The notes below the pieces were generated by a model, which ran no database searches, was not told where the DNA came from, and was given only the letters and a program-made list of their open reading frames with translations. DNA of 64,000 bases from positions 396,193 through 460,192 of the forward strand of contig NZ_SNYR01000003.1 of assembly GCF_004363175.1 (NCBI RefSeq), in the 5' to 3' direction. This DNA is from Maritalea mobilis (GTDB lineage: Bacteria > Pseudomonadota > Alphaproteobacteria > Rhizobiales > Devosiaceae). Positions 35,963-47,166 of the stretch are shown here, piece by piece (position 1 is the first letter of the stretch; every line of letters begins with the position of its first letter). The position numbers and the translations under genes were made by a program.

Positions 35963-37486
35963 TTAGAACAATAGGGTTTTCAACGCCGCTGCGGCAACCA
36001 AAACCATCAAAATTGTGCTAAGGGCGGCAAACCATCGCTTCATGAAAAACGGCGTGTTTTGCTTTTGCTGCTCTGCATCTTCCAGCATTTTTTCATAGCG
36101 GTTCAGCAGGTCTGGCAGTTTTTTCGCCGCCAGCAAGAACTCGTTACCTGTGGCAATTGCATCTTTGATGATCCCTTCCGGCCCCACCTTGCGCTTCACC
36201 CATTCCGAAACGATTGGCTCTGCTGTGGTCCACATGTTCAACTCTGGGTCAAGCGAACGGGCCACGCCCTCCACCAGCACCATATTTTTTTGCAACATCA
36301 CCAGTTCAGTGCGAGTTTGCATATTGAACAGCTCGGTCACATCCATCAATTGGGTGAGCACTTTTGCCATGGAAATTTCATCAGCAGAACGGCCTACCAG
36401 CGGTTCGCCAATGGCGCGCAGCGCCTGGGCAAAATCATCAACAGACTGATCTTTCGGCACATAGCCAATATCAAAATGCAATTGCGCAATGCGCTGATAA
36501 TTGCGGGTGATAAAGCCATAAAGAATTTCCGCGAGAAATTTCTGCTCCTCCGGCCCAATACGCCCCATAATGCCGAAGTCAACCGCCCGCACAGTGCCAT
36601 CATTGGGGGCCACAAACAGATTGCCCGGGTGCATATCCGCGTGGAAAAAACCGTCGCGGATCGCATGGCGCAAAAAGCTTTGTAGCAAATCTTTGGCGAT
36701 CTTTTTGCGGTCCAGCCCGGCAGAGTCGATTTTGGCATGATCGCGGATGGGAATGCCATCCATCCAAGAGGTGACCATCACTTCTTTCGAGGTTTGCGGC
36801 CAAACAACAGTTGGAATTTCAAAGCCCGGATCGTCGGCGATGTTCTCATTCATTTCCGAAATGGCCGCCGCTTCCAGCCGCAAATCCATCTCTAAAAATG
36901 CAGAACGCTCCAAGGTCTTGATCACATCAAGCGGGCGCAAACGCCGCGACTTCGGCACAAACCGTTCCGCCAAGCTGGCCGCGGCACGCATAGAGGCAAG
37001 GTCTTTATAAAAACGCTCTTCAATATCGGGCCGCAACAATTTAACGGCAACCTTTTGCCCATCAATATAGGCCTCATGCACCTGTGCAATGGAAGCGGCG
37101 GCAATGGGGTTAGAAACCTTGTCCAGCCTATCCGCCGCACTGCCTAGCGCAGACTTTAAAATCTGCGGCACCAGCTTTTGGTCAAAGGGCGGCATTTGAT
37201 CCTGCAGCCCTTGCAGGTCGCCAGACACATGGGCGCCCACAATGTCGGGCCGTGTGGCCAGCATTTGCCCCAATTTCACATAGGTCGGGCCGAGTTTTTG
37301 CAACGCTTTTGACAGGCGCTCTACCCGCCCGGTCTTGCGCACAGAGCGCCGTTCAATCAGCCGTGCCAATTTGATCGCGCGGGCCGCCGGGCCTTTAATA
37401 CCTTGCCCTTCTGTGACGGAAAGCGCACCTTCGCGGGCCAAAACATAGCCAGCGCGAACCAAGCGAAAATAGGCTGAAATGCTCAT
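35963..37486 (-). CDS. ubiB: Ubiquinone biosynthesis kinase-like protein UbiB
   Basis: Atypical ADCK/UbiB ATPase needed for ubiquinone synthesis. The family K-x-G-Q motif is in 'YVKLGQMLATRPD', the catalytic-loop equivalent is 'HADMHPGNLFV', and the metal-binding DFG-like part is 'AVDFGIMGRIG'. A hydrophobic C-terminal segment (about 483-505) anchors it in the membrane. Length 507. It follows ubiE by 11 nt. Confidence 0.95.
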   Translation of the reverse strand: MSISAYFRLVRAGYVLAREGALSVTEGQGIKGPAARAIKLARLIERRSVRKTGRVERLSKALQKLGPTYVKLGQMLATRPDIVGAHVSGDLQGLQDQMPPFDQKLVPQILKSALGSAADRLDKVSNPIAAASIAQVHEAYIDGQKVAVKLLRPDIEERFYKDLASMRAAASLAERFVPKSRRLRPLDVIKTLERSAFLEMDLRLEAAAISEMNENIADDPGFEIPTVVWPQTSKEVMVTSWMDGIPIRDHAKIDSAGLDRKKIAKDLLQSFLRHAIRDGFFHADMHPGNLFVAPNDGTVRAVDFGIMGRIGPEEQKFLAEILYGFITRNYQRIAQLHFDIGYVPKDQSVDDFAQALRAIGEPLVGRSADEISMAKVLTQLMDVTELFNMQTRTELVMLQKNMVLVEGVARSLDPELNMWTTAEPIVSEWVKRKVGPEGIIKDAIATGNEFLLAAKKLPDLLNRYEKMLEDAEQQKQNTPFFMKRWFAALSTILMVLVAAAALKTLLF

Positions 37487-37497
37487 AGATGCGGTGC

Positions 37498-38265
37498 CTA
37501 TCTAATTTTCCAAGCAGAATGAATGGTGGCGATGTTGCCGGTGAGCGGCGTGTAGCTCACATTTTCAAACCCGGCTTCGCGGATCATTTGCGCAAACGGC
37601 TCTGGCTTTGGAAATTTGCGAATGCTCTCCACCAAATATTGGTACGGGTCGCCATCGCCTGTCACCATCTTGCCCATGGGCGGGATCAGATGATCAGAGA
37701 AAAGGTCATAAACCTTATCAAGCCCCGGCACATCTACGGTTGAAAATTCAAGCACCATCAAGCGACCGCCGCGTTTCAACACCCGATAGGCTTCGCGCAA
37801 GGCCCGATCAATCTGCGGCACATTGCGAATGCCGAAGGCGATGGTATAGGCATCGAACTTCTTGTCTTCAAACGGCAGCTCTTCCGCATTGGCTTCCACA
37901 AAATCAACGCCATCCTGATAGCGCCATTTCTTCGCCCGTTCCGCGCCCACGCGCAACATATCGCTATTAATGTCTGACACAGTGACGCTTGCATTGCCGT
38001 GTGAAGCAGACATAATGCGCTGGGCAATATCGCCCGTGCCGCCCGCCATATCGAGCACATGATAATGATCATTGCCAGATTTTGGTGGCGCCAGCTTGGC
38101 CACAAACGCATCCTTCCACACCCGGTGCATGCCGCCGCTCATCATGTCATTCATCAGATCATAGCGGTCGGCCACCTTGTGAAACACATCATTCACAAGC
38201 CCTTGCTTTTCGCCCAAAGGCACTTCGCGTTCACCGAAATGTGTGGTTTGTTGTGCGTCAGTCAT
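37498..38265 (-). CDS. ubiE: Ubiquinone/menaquinone C-methyltransferase UbiE
   Basis: SAM-dependent C-methylation in the ubiquinone pathway. SAM motif I is '[16 protein letters not shown]'; the UbiE/COQ5 signatures '[18 protein letters not shown]' and '[18 protein letters not shown]' are present. AAGGAAT precedes ATG 38265. First gene of the minus-strand run; divergent from mutM across 144 bp that must hold both promoters. Confidence 0.96.
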   Translation of the reverse strand: MTDAQQTTHFGEREVPLGEKQGLVNDVFHKVADRYDLMNDMMSGGMHRVWKDAFVAKLAPPKSGNDHYHVLDMAGGTGDIAQRIMSASHGNASVTVSDINSDMLRVGAERAKKWRYQDGVDFVEANAEELPFEDKKFDAYTIAFGIRNVPQIDRALREAYRVLKRGGRLMVLEFSTVDVPGLDKVYDLFSDHLIPPMGKMVTGDGDPYQYLVESIRKFPKPEPFAQMIREAGFENVSYTPLTGNIATIHSAWKIR

Positions 38266-38409
38266 TTAGATATTCCTTCAATTTCGCCGCACCATATCCC
38301 AAGAGGTTTTGGATTTCCAACAAAACAGACCAAGATATGGGTGCAATGGATTGACGCAGGTAAAAAGAGGTAAACCATTTGGATGCCTCATTGAATATGG
38401 ATAAAGCCT

Positions 38410-39291
38410 ATGCCCGAATTGCCCGAGGTTGAAACAGTAAGAAGCGGTCTCGAACCTTTTCTAACCGGTGCCACCATCAATGAAGTGAAACTTAATCGGC
38501 CAGACCTGCGCTTCCCTTTTCCCGACAATATGGTGAAACGGCTTGAGGGCCAAACCATTCAGCATGTGGGGCGGCGCGCCAAATATTTGGTGGTAGAACT
38601 GAGCTCAAGGGAAAATCTGCTGGCCCATCTCGGCATGAGTGGCAGCTTCAAAGTCGGTCAATATGTGCCTGATGCGGAGGCGCGGGTGCATAAGCAAAAA
38701 TTGTCGCCCAAACATGACCATGTGACCATGCGCCTAACCCATCCGACCCAAGGGGAGGTTGAGCTGATCTATAATGACCCGCGTCGCTTCGGCTATATGG
38801 ATTTAATCGCCGATGGGGCGCCCAATAAGCATTTGGACCATCTCGGGCCCGAGCCACTGTCTAATCAGTTTAGTGCCGAGCATTTGGCAATGCGCTTTGC
38901 CGGGAAAAGAAGCCCGGTGAAAACCGGGCTGCTGGATCAGCGTATCGTGGCTGGTCTCGGCAATATCTATGTGTGTGAGGCGCTGTTTGAAATGGGCATT
39001 GATCCCTTTAAGCCAATGGCGGCCTTGGCCGATGCCCATAAGAAAGAGCCTGCCTTACTCGATGGGTTGACCCAAGCCATCAAGCGGACCCTGCTGGTGG
39101 CCATTGAGGCGGGCGGTTCCACCTTAAAAGACTTCAAAAATGCGCAGGGCGATCTGGGCTATTTTCAGCACCAATTTAAAGTCTATGGCCGCGAGGGAGA
39201 AGTCTGTGCTAATGAAGGCTGCGGCTCACTTATTGAGCGCCGGGTACTCTCTGGTCGCTCCACCTTTGTGTGCCCCACTTGTCAAAGCTAG
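38410..39291 (+). CDS. mutM: Formamidopyrimidine-DNA glycosylase
   Basis: Base-excision repair enzyme removing 8-oxoguanine and Fapy lesions, with AP-lyase activity. The N-terminal catalytic PELPEVETVR is intact directly after the start Met (Pro2, Glu3). A lysine in 'GRRAKYLVVEL' is the conserved K57 type. The C-terminal zinc finger shows C-x4-C...C-x2-C in 'CANEGCGSLIERR' and 'FVCPTCQS'. Length 293. mutM-rpsT-dnaA is the usual order in this group. Confidence 0.97.
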   Translation: MPELPEVETVRSGLEPFLTGATINEVKLNRPDLRFPFPDNMVKRLEGQTIQHVGRRAKYLVVELSSRENLLAHLGMSGSFKVGQYVPDAEARVHKQKLSPKHDHVTMRLTHPTQGEVELIYNDPRRFGYMDLIADGAPNKHLDHLGPEPLSNQFSAEHLAMRFAGKRSPVKTGLLDQRIVAGLGNIYVCEALFEMGIDPFKPMAALADAHKKEPALLDGLTQAIKRTLLVAIEAGGSTLKDFKNAQGDLGYFQHQFKVYGREGEVCANEGCGSLIERRVLSGRSTFVCPTCQS

Positions 39292-39311
39292 CATCAGGCG
39301 CGGCGAAAGCG

Positions 39312-39350
39312 GGGCAATGTTGCCCTGAGGCCACGCCTTTTGGCGTATTT
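39312..39350 (+). terminator. Hairpins after mutM
   Basis: GGGCAA-TG-TTGCCC (39312-39325) and, just after, ACGCC-TTTT-GGCGT (39333-39346) followed by ATTTTGAT. The second is a plausible weak intrinsic terminator for mutM. Confidence 0.5.
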
Positions 39351-39355
39351 TGATA

Positions 39356-39384
39356 TTGACGTGATCACTTAGGCGCTCTATAAC
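39356..39384 (+). promoter_or_regulatory. Sigma-70-type promoter for rpsT
   Basis: TTGACG (39356-39361) and TATAAC (39379-39384) are separated by exactly 17 bp, one of the best promoter matches in the window. Transcription would start near 39391, about 88 nt before the rpsT ATG. Confidence 0.7.
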
Positions 39385-39400
39385 GCGCCAACGAAATTTT

Positions 39401-39424
39401 GGCGGCAGCTGTGCCGCCGCTTTT
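39401..39424 (+). promoter_or_regulatory. Hairpin with T-run in the rpsT leader
   Basis: GGCGGCA-GCTG-TGCCGCC (39401-39418) is followed by GCTTTTATTT. It would lie right at the 5' end of the rpsT mRNA, so it may act as an attenuator or mRNA stabiliser, or terminate read-through from mutM. Confidence 0.5.
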
Positions 39425-39478
39425 ATTTCGGTTGGAATGAACGATCATTTGAGCCGAAAACGCATAACGAGGAAAAGC

Positions 39479-39745
39479 ATGGCAAATACTCCGTCAGCAA
39501 AAAAGGCTGTACGCAAGATTGAGCGTAAGACCGAGGTCAACAAAGCACGCCGTTCGCGCATGCGCACATTCATCCGCAAAGTAGAAGAAGCAATTGCTTC
39601 TGGCGATGGTGCTGCTGCGAAACAGGCATTGCAAGCTGCTCAGCCTGAAATTATGCGCGCCGCAACTAAAGGCGTCGTTCATAAGAACATGGCTGCTCGC
39701 AAAATCTCGCGCTTGGCGTCACGTGTTAAGGCTGTTTCTGCTTAA
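39479..39745 (+). CDS. rpsT: 30S ribosomal protein S20
   Basis: 88-residue basic 16S-binding protein. '[39 protein letters not shown]' region and '[22 protein letters not shown]' are diagnostic. GAGGAAAA just before ATG 39479 fixes the start; the in-frame ATG at 39437 is upstream of the family N-terminus. Strong own promoter and terminator, so monocistronic. Confidence 0.97.
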   Translation: MANTPSAKKAVRKIERKTEVNKARRSRMRTFIRKVEEAIASGDGAAAKQALQAAQPEIMRAATKGVVHKNMAARKISRLASRVKAVSA

Positions 39746-39775
39746 GGCATAAACACCCAAGACATTTCAAATTTG

Positions 39776-39811
39776 AAAGCCCTTCTTTGAGAAATCGAAG
39801 AAGGGCTTTTT
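39776..39811 (+). terminator. Intrinsic terminator after rpsT
   Basis: AAAGCCCTTCTT (39776-39787) and AAGAAGGGCTTT (39798-39809) form a perfect 12-bp stem followed by T, a strong rho-independent terminator. Confidence 0.93.
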
Positions 39812-40552
39812 GCGTGCATTTTTTGCGCTCTCAGACAAATTTTGGTTCAACCTATTGGCAGCTAATTTTCGCCAAGTGGAATCGAAAAGCCCAAACCATT
39901 GAATCTATTTAAAATTTTGTCATCTAACTGATATGTGCAGCGAAAAAATAATAAATTTCAAAGGGTTAATGTGGGGTCTGCTTACGCCGAAACGCAAAAT
40001 AATGACCCCAAATCAGCGGAAAAATCAGAAAAAGTAAATTTTTTATTAACGTCATTTTAGGGCTTGATTTTTGAATTTGTAAGAAGAGTCAACGCCTTAA
40101 AAAGAAGGGGTCAGACTCACCCTTGCTCAACCGCAATTTTGAACAAAGAGTCAATCCCCATTTTGCGAGATTCCACGGTTGAAACCCACAATTTTCAAGG
40201 CTAATATGATCCTCGTTGGAACGAAGACTGATGATATGTGAGTAAAAAATTGCCACATATTATTCTAACCGGGGGCATTGTGATGCGACACAAGAAAAAC
40301 GAGCGTGTTGGGCTCGAGTTTCGTAATATATGTAAAGAACTCGCATCATTCTTTTCTTAGCTCACCAGGTCTTGTGAGTTTCAATAGAAAACATTCTGGC
40401 GATTATCGCTAAACTTTAAAATAAACCGGCAATTCTCAACGTTGAATATTTCAGCGATCGATATTGCTATGTTTACGGGGCAAGAAAACCCGTCGTGCGG
40501 CCAACTTTGCGGGGTTGGAGACGGGTGAGATTTGGGCAAACAGAGGCACATA
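39812..40552. other. Long AT-rich intergenic region upstream of dnaA
   Basis: About 740 bp without a supported gene apart from one doubtful 25-codon frame. It holds six GANTC sites in its first half (39879, 39901, 40086, 40114, 40148, 40169), an inverted repeat TGGGGTC/GACCCCA (39972-39978, 40004-40010), and an imperfect GGGGTCAGACTC / GAGTCAATCCCC pair (40107-40118, 40148-40159). No sequence close to the DnaA-box consensus TTATCCACA was found, so I do not call it an origin. The dnaA promoter must lie in its distal part; TTGAAT (40442-40447) followed 17 bp later by TGCTAT is only a weak candidate. Confidence 0.7.
40283..40360 (+). CDS. Possible 25-residue small ORF upstream of dnaA
   Basis: ATG-initiated frame for a short, charged peptide (MRHKKNERVGLEF... 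ending ELASFFS). Only a G-rich stretch lies upstream and no clear ribosome site. It may be a chance frame or a leader peptide. Reported because it lies alone in the large dnaA upstream region. Confidence 0.2.
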   Translation: MRHKKNERVGLEFRNICKELASFFS

Positions 40553-42085
40553 ATGAACCACACAACGCTTTTGGCGCGCGACTTCGGACAAGAAACAGAA
40601 CAACAAGACGTTGCGACCAATCAATCACAACAAATGGGTGGAGAGCTAATGGCAGATTTGGGGGCGGATCAGTCTAAGATTTGGGAGCGTGTTAAGAAAA
40701 GACTTTGGGCAAGCGTGGGTGAAGATGTTTTTTCATCTTGGTTCGCGTCAATGGAATTGGAAGAGATTTGCGATGGCATCGCGCACCTGTCCGTTCCAAC
40801 CCGCTTTTTAAGCTCATGGATTACATCAAACTATCAAGATCGTATTTTAGAGTCATTTACATCAGAAACAGATCAAGTTAGCCAATTGCACCTCACCGTA
40901 CGTGTGAATGGCAAGCCGCGGGCCACAATTCAGCAAAACAGCACACCAGAGACTGCGAAGCCAGAGGCGAAAACCACTACGGCGCAAGGTTTGCGCACCG
41001 GCGCTCAGCACAATGCACGCATTAAAGCGGGCGACGCGCTTTCAGGCTCTGCGCTGGACCCAAAACTCACTTTTGATAGCTTTGTGACCGGCTCTGCCAA
41101 CGAAATGGCTTTGGCCGCAGCCAAGCAGGTGGCGCAAGCTGCTGCGCAAGGCACTGCCGCCTTTAACCCGGTTTATATCCATTCTTCTGTTGGCTTGGGT
41201 AAATCCCACTTGCTGAACGCCATTGCGTGGGCAGCAGGTGCAGGCGACAAGAACCGCAATATTGTTTATCTCACTGCCGACCATTTCATGTATCACTTCA
41301 TCACAGCGGTACAGCGCCAAAGCGCAATTGCTTTTAAAGAATGGCTCCGCTCAATCGATGTGTTGCTCATCGATGATATGCAATTCCTTCAAGGCAAATC
41401 TGTTACTGAATTGGGTCAAGCCTTGAGCGCCTTGCTCACTGGTGCCAAGCAAGTTGTTGTGGCGGGCGATGCGCCTCCACGGGATTTGGACATGTTGGAT
41501 GATCGCTTGCGGTCGCGCCTGTCTGGTGGTCTTGTGGTGCCGATCCAGCCTTTGGATGAAGAGTTGCGTCGGGCCATCGTGGAAAAGCGGGCTGAGCAAG
41601 CCGCAGCTAAATTCCCAGGTTTGCATATCCCAGCGCCTGTGTTGGATTATGTTGCCCGCAATGTGCTGTCGCATGGCCGAGATTTGGATGGCGCGGTGAA
41701 CCGCTTGGTGGCCGCCAACCAATTGACGGAAGAACCGATCACCATCGAGCTGGCTGAAAAAGCACTGCACGATCTGCTGCGCACACGTGATACACGCCGG
41801 GTGAAGATTGATGAGATCCAAACAACAGTGGCCAAGCACTTTAAAGTGTCTAAGCCGGATCTGTTGTCCTCACGTCGCTCACGCTCTGTGGTACGCCCAC
41901 GTCAGATCGCGATGTATCTATCAAAAGTGTTGACCTCGCGCTCATTGCCAGAGATTGGCCGTCGCTTCGGCAATCGCGACCACACCACCGTGTTGCACGC
42001 TGTGCGTAAAGTGGAGCAATTGATGGGCGGGGACACCGGATTTGCGCAAGAAGTTGAACTGCTTAAGCGCATGATCGAAGAGTAG
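40553..42085 (+). CDS. dnaA: Chromosomal replication initiator DnaA
   Basis: AAA+ initiator that melts oriC and also regulates transcription. Domain I ('IWERVKKRLWASVGEDVFSSWFASM', about residues 40-70) is followed by a variable linker. AAA+ domain III has Walker A 'VGLGKSHLLNAI' (about 213-224) and Walker B 'VLLIDDMQFLQGK'. Domain IV has the signature 'GNRDHTTVLHAVRKVE'. The start at ATG 40553 is backed by AGAGG 6 nt upstream; TTG 40532 or the later ATGs at residues 28 and 33 are alternatives. 510 residues. Confidence 0.96.
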   Translation: MNHTTLLARDFGQETEQQDVATNQSQQMGGELMADLGADQSKIWERVKKRLWASVGEDVFSSWFASMELEEICDGIAHLSVPTRFLSSWITSNYQDRILESFTSETDQVSQLHLTVRVNGKPRATIQQNSTPETAKPEAKTTTAQGLRTGAQHNARIKAGDALSGSALDPKLTFDSFVTGSANEMALAAAKQVAQAAAQGTAAFNPVYIHSSVGLGKSHLLNAIAWAAGAGDKNRNIVYLTADHFMYHFITAVQRQSAIAFKEWLRSIDVLLIDDMQFLQGKSVTELGQALSALLTGAKQVVVAGDAPPRDLDMLDDRLRSRLSGGLVVPIQPLDEELRRAIVEKRAEQAAAKFPGLHIPAPVLDYVARNVLSHGRDLDGAVNRLVAANQLTEEPITIELAEKALHDLLRTRDTRRVKIDEIQTTVAKHFKVSKPDLLSSRRSRSVVRPRQIAMYLSKVLTSRSLPEIGRRFGNRDHTTVLHAVRKVEQLMGGDTGFAQEVELLKRMIEE

Positions 42086-42090
42086 AAACG

Positions 42091-42106
42091 CGAGAAAAAA
42101 TTCTCG
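42091..42106 (+). other. Small hairpin after dnaA
   Basis: CGAGAA-AAAA-TTCTCG is a perfect 6-bp stem just after the dnaA stop and directly before the main terminator. Probably part of the transcript end. Confidence 0.4.
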
Positions 42107-42115
42107 GGGGAGGGT

Positions 42116-42150
42116 AAAACGGTGCATCTTGACAAAAGATGCGCCGTTTT
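42116..42150 (+). terminator. Intrinsic terminator after dnaA
   Basis: AAAACGGTGCATCTT (42116-42130) pairs with AAGATGCGCCGTTTT (42136-42150): 15 bp with one T-G pair and a 5-nt loop. It separates dnaA from dnaN, so dnaN-recF has its own promoter in 42151-42280. Confidence 0.88.
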
Positions 42151-42280
42151 CTGTTGTTATTGCGGGTTTTGCGCGAGTTAGGTCTTGCCTTTTGCGCCAG
42201 AAAAAGCCAGTTTCGCAACCCCGAATAGATCAATGATAAGCGCCATCGATAAATCACGATGGCAGCATGGGAGACGTCAG

Positions 42281-43405
42281 ATGAAGGTCACTTTGGAGCG
42301 CAACCATTTGCTCAAATCTTTGGGCCATGTTCACCGTGTTGTTGAGCGGCGGACCACATACCCCATCCTGTCCAACGTGTTGATCAATGCTCATGATGGG
42401 CAGCTTGAATTGCGGGCAACCGATTTGGATATTGAAATCACTGAAAGCGTGCCCGCCATGGTGGGTGTTGCTGGCACCACCACAGTTCCAGCCCATACGC
42501 TGTATGAGATTGTGCGCAAGCTTTCAGACGGTGCAGAAGTTAATCTGGAAACAGATGGCACCAATGAGCAAATGACCATCACCTCTGGCCGCTCAAACTT
42601 TAATCTGACCTGCTTGGCGCCCGACGGCTTCCCAGACCTGAAGTCTGGCGATTTTAGCCACAAATTCACCTTGAAAGCTGGTGCGCTGAAAAATCTGATC
42701 GATTGCACCCAGTTCGCTATTTCTACGGAAGAAACCCGCTATTACCTCAATGGTATTTTCTTCCACACCATGAGCGACGATAGTGGCGTGATCTTGCGCG
42801 CTGTTGCCACAGATGGTCACCGTTTGGCGCGCGCTGAAACCGCAGCGCCACAGGGTTCTGAAGGCATGCCATCTATCATCGTGCCCCGCAAAACAGTTGC
42901 CGAAGTGCAAAAGCTTCTGGGCGATGATGATCAGGATGTGGTGATCGAACTTTCAGACAGCAAAATCCGCTTTGAATTGGGCGGTGTGGTGCTGTTGTCA
43001 AAACTAATCGAAGGCACATACCCGAATTATGAAGGTGTGATTCCGAAGGACAATGACAAACGCTTGGCGGTTGATCGCAACGCGCTGAAACAAGCGGTTG
43101 ACCGTGTGTCCACCATCGCATCAGACCGGGGCGGCAAGGCCGTGAAACTTGGCCTAAGTGAAGGCTTGTTGGAGCTGAGCGTGACCAACCCAGACCACGG
43201 CACGGCGCGTGAAGAATTGCCCATCGAATTTGAGCATGAAGGCTTTGAAATCGGCTTTAATGCCCGTTACTTGCTCGACATTATCGAGCAGGTGCATTCA
43301 GAGCAGGCCATCTTCATGTTCTCGGACAGCGGTTCACCAACCATTGTTTTGTCAGAAGATGAATCCGACCGGGCGCTTTATATTTTGATGCCAATGCGGG
43401 TATAG
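42281..43405 (+). CDS. dnaN: DNA polymerase III beta sliding clamp
   Basis: Ring-shaped processivity clamp. 'MKVTLERNHLLKSLGHVHRVVERRTTYPILSNVL' is the typical start and three clamp domains follow; 'ILMPMRV' is the family C-terminus. GGGAG 8 nt upstream supports ATG 42281 over the longer open frame from 42185. Length 374. recF follows 23 nt later. Confidence 0.97.
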   Translation: MKVTLERNHLLKSLGHVHRVVERRTTYPILSNVLINAHDGQLELRATDLDIEITESVPAMVGVAGTTTVPAHTLYEIVRKLSDGAEVNLETDGTNEQMTITSGRSNFNLTCLAPDGFPDLKSGDFSHKFTLKAGALKNLIDCTQFAISTEETRYYLNGIFFHTMSDDSGVILRAVATDGHRLARAETAAPQGSEGMPSIIVPRKTVAEVQKLLGDDDQDVVIELSDSKIRFELGGVVLLSKLIEGTYPNYEGVIPKDNDKRLAVDRNALKQAVDRVSTIASDRGGKAVKLGLSEGLLELSVTNPDHGTAREELPIEFEHEGFEIGFNARYLLDIIEQVHSEQAIFMFSDSGSPTIVLSEDESDRALYILMPMRV

Positions 43406-43428
43406 CGGGATAAAAGGGCAGGCCATCC

Positions 43429-44562
43429 ATGGCACATAGAGAACTGCCCACCCATTATATTTCCAGATTGCGGCTCACCAATTTCCGCAATTATGCAAGT
43501 GCGGCTTTGGACCCTGACGCGCGCCATGTGGTGCTGACGGGGCCAAACGGGGCGGGCAAAACCAATCTATTAGAAGCAATTTCTTTGCTTGGGCCAGGGC
43601 GTGGCTTGCGCCGTGCTGCCTTTGAGCAGTTGGCCCTGCACACCAGCGAAACCGGCTGGGCCGTGGCCGCTAGCCTTGAAACGCCAATGGGGCCTGTCGA
43701 TATGGGCACCGGGCTAGATCAAGGCGTGCAAACGGGCCGCCGGGTGCGGATCAATGGCAGCGCCGCCAAATCCGTCGAGGAATTGGGCGAATATGCCCGC
43801 ATTCTTTGGCTGACTCCAGCGCTGGATGGCTTGTTCACCGGGCCCGCAGGCGATCGCCGCCGCTTCTTTGACCGATTGGTGATGACCCTCATCCCCAGCC
43901 ATGGGGCAGAGGCCAATGCTTTTGAAAAGGCCATGCGCCAGCGCAATAAGCTGCTGGAAACAGATTTTGACCCCGGCTGGATGAGCGCGATTGAAGCGCA
44001 AATGGCCACCCATGCAGCGGCAATGCACTTTGCGCGGGTGGATATGATCACCCATCTCAACCAATTGCTGGATAAAACACGCGGCAATGCGCCGTTTCCT
44101 GCGGCTTATGTGGCCCTTGCAGCGCAAGATGAATTGCAGGAGGAGTTTGTCTCCTCGAGTGCCTTAGAGAGCTTCCTGACTGATTTATGGCGCAATCGCC
44201 GCCAAATTGATCGCGGTGCTGGCCGCACCACCTTGGGGCCGCATCGCACGGATATGCAGGTCACGCACGTCGATAAGCAAATGCCAGCCGGGCTTTGCTC
44301 CACGGGCGAGCAAAAAGCCTTGCTCATCGGCCTTATCTTGGCGCAGGCCGAGCTGGTGCGCCAGATCACCCATATCTCGCCGCTCTTATTGCTGGATGAG
44401 ATCGCTGCGCATTTGGACCCGTCGCGTCGCGCGGCCTTGTTTGAGATTCTCAACGCATTGGGCACCCAATGTTGGATGACGGGCACCGACAAAATGCTGT
44501 TTGAAGCCTTGGGCGACGAGGCCCAGTTCATCGCGGTAAAAGACGCTCAATTGGCGCTTTAG
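43429..44562 (+). CDS. recF: DNA replication and repair protein RecF
   Basis: SMC/ABC-like ATPase that loads RecA at gaps with RecO and RecR. 'YISRLRLTNFRNY' is the typical start; Walker A is GPNGAGKTN (about residues 38-46), the ABC-like signature is 'LCSTGEQKALLIGLIL', and Walker B is 'LLLLDEIAAHLDPSRR'. Length 377. Between dnaN and gyrB. Confidence 0.96.
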   Translation: MAHRELPTHYISRLRLTNFRNYASAALDPDARHVVLTGPNGAGKTNLLEAISLLGPGRGLRRAAFEQLALHTSETGWAVAASLETPMGPVDMGTGLDQGVQTGRRVRINGSAAKSVEELGEYARILWLTPALDGLFTGPAGDRRRFFDRLVMTLIPSHGAEANAFEKAMRQRNKLLETDFDPGWMSAIEAQMATHAAAMHFARVDMITHLNQLLDKTRGNAPFPAAYVALAAQDELQEEFVSSSALESFLTDLWRNRRQIDRGAGRTTLGPHRTDMQVTHVDKQMPAGLCSTGEQKALLIGLILAQAELVRQITHISPLLLLDEIAAHLDPSRRAALFEILNALGTQCWMTGTDKMLFEALGDEAQFIAVKDAQLAL

Positions 44563-44688
44563 CATCATAATTTTATGACAATTTCGCCTTGAGTGGCCAA
44601 AAGGGGCGACAATCCCAAGAAAAAGCGGCAAAATCGGGCTGCAACGCTTTGGTTTAGGGCCAAAAAGGTCTAGAAAAAGAGAAGCTAA

Positions 44689-47139
<2,451 letters not shown>

Positions 47140-47141
47140 TT

Positions 47142-47166
47142 AAAGGCGCCTTAGGGCGCCTTTTTT
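47142..47166. terminator. Terminator after gyrB
   Basis: AAAGGCGCC-TTAG-GGCGCC followed by TTTTTT. The 5' side carries TTAAAG, so on the minus strand it can also slow the oncoming GNAT transcript. Confidence 0.88.

Noticed and set aside
39812-40552. Chromosomal replication origin (oriC) upstream of dnaA
   Set aside because: No match near TTATCCACA or its complement was found in the gap; in alphaproteobacteria the origin is usually elsewhere (near hemE/repABC-like loci). GC skew could not be computed here.
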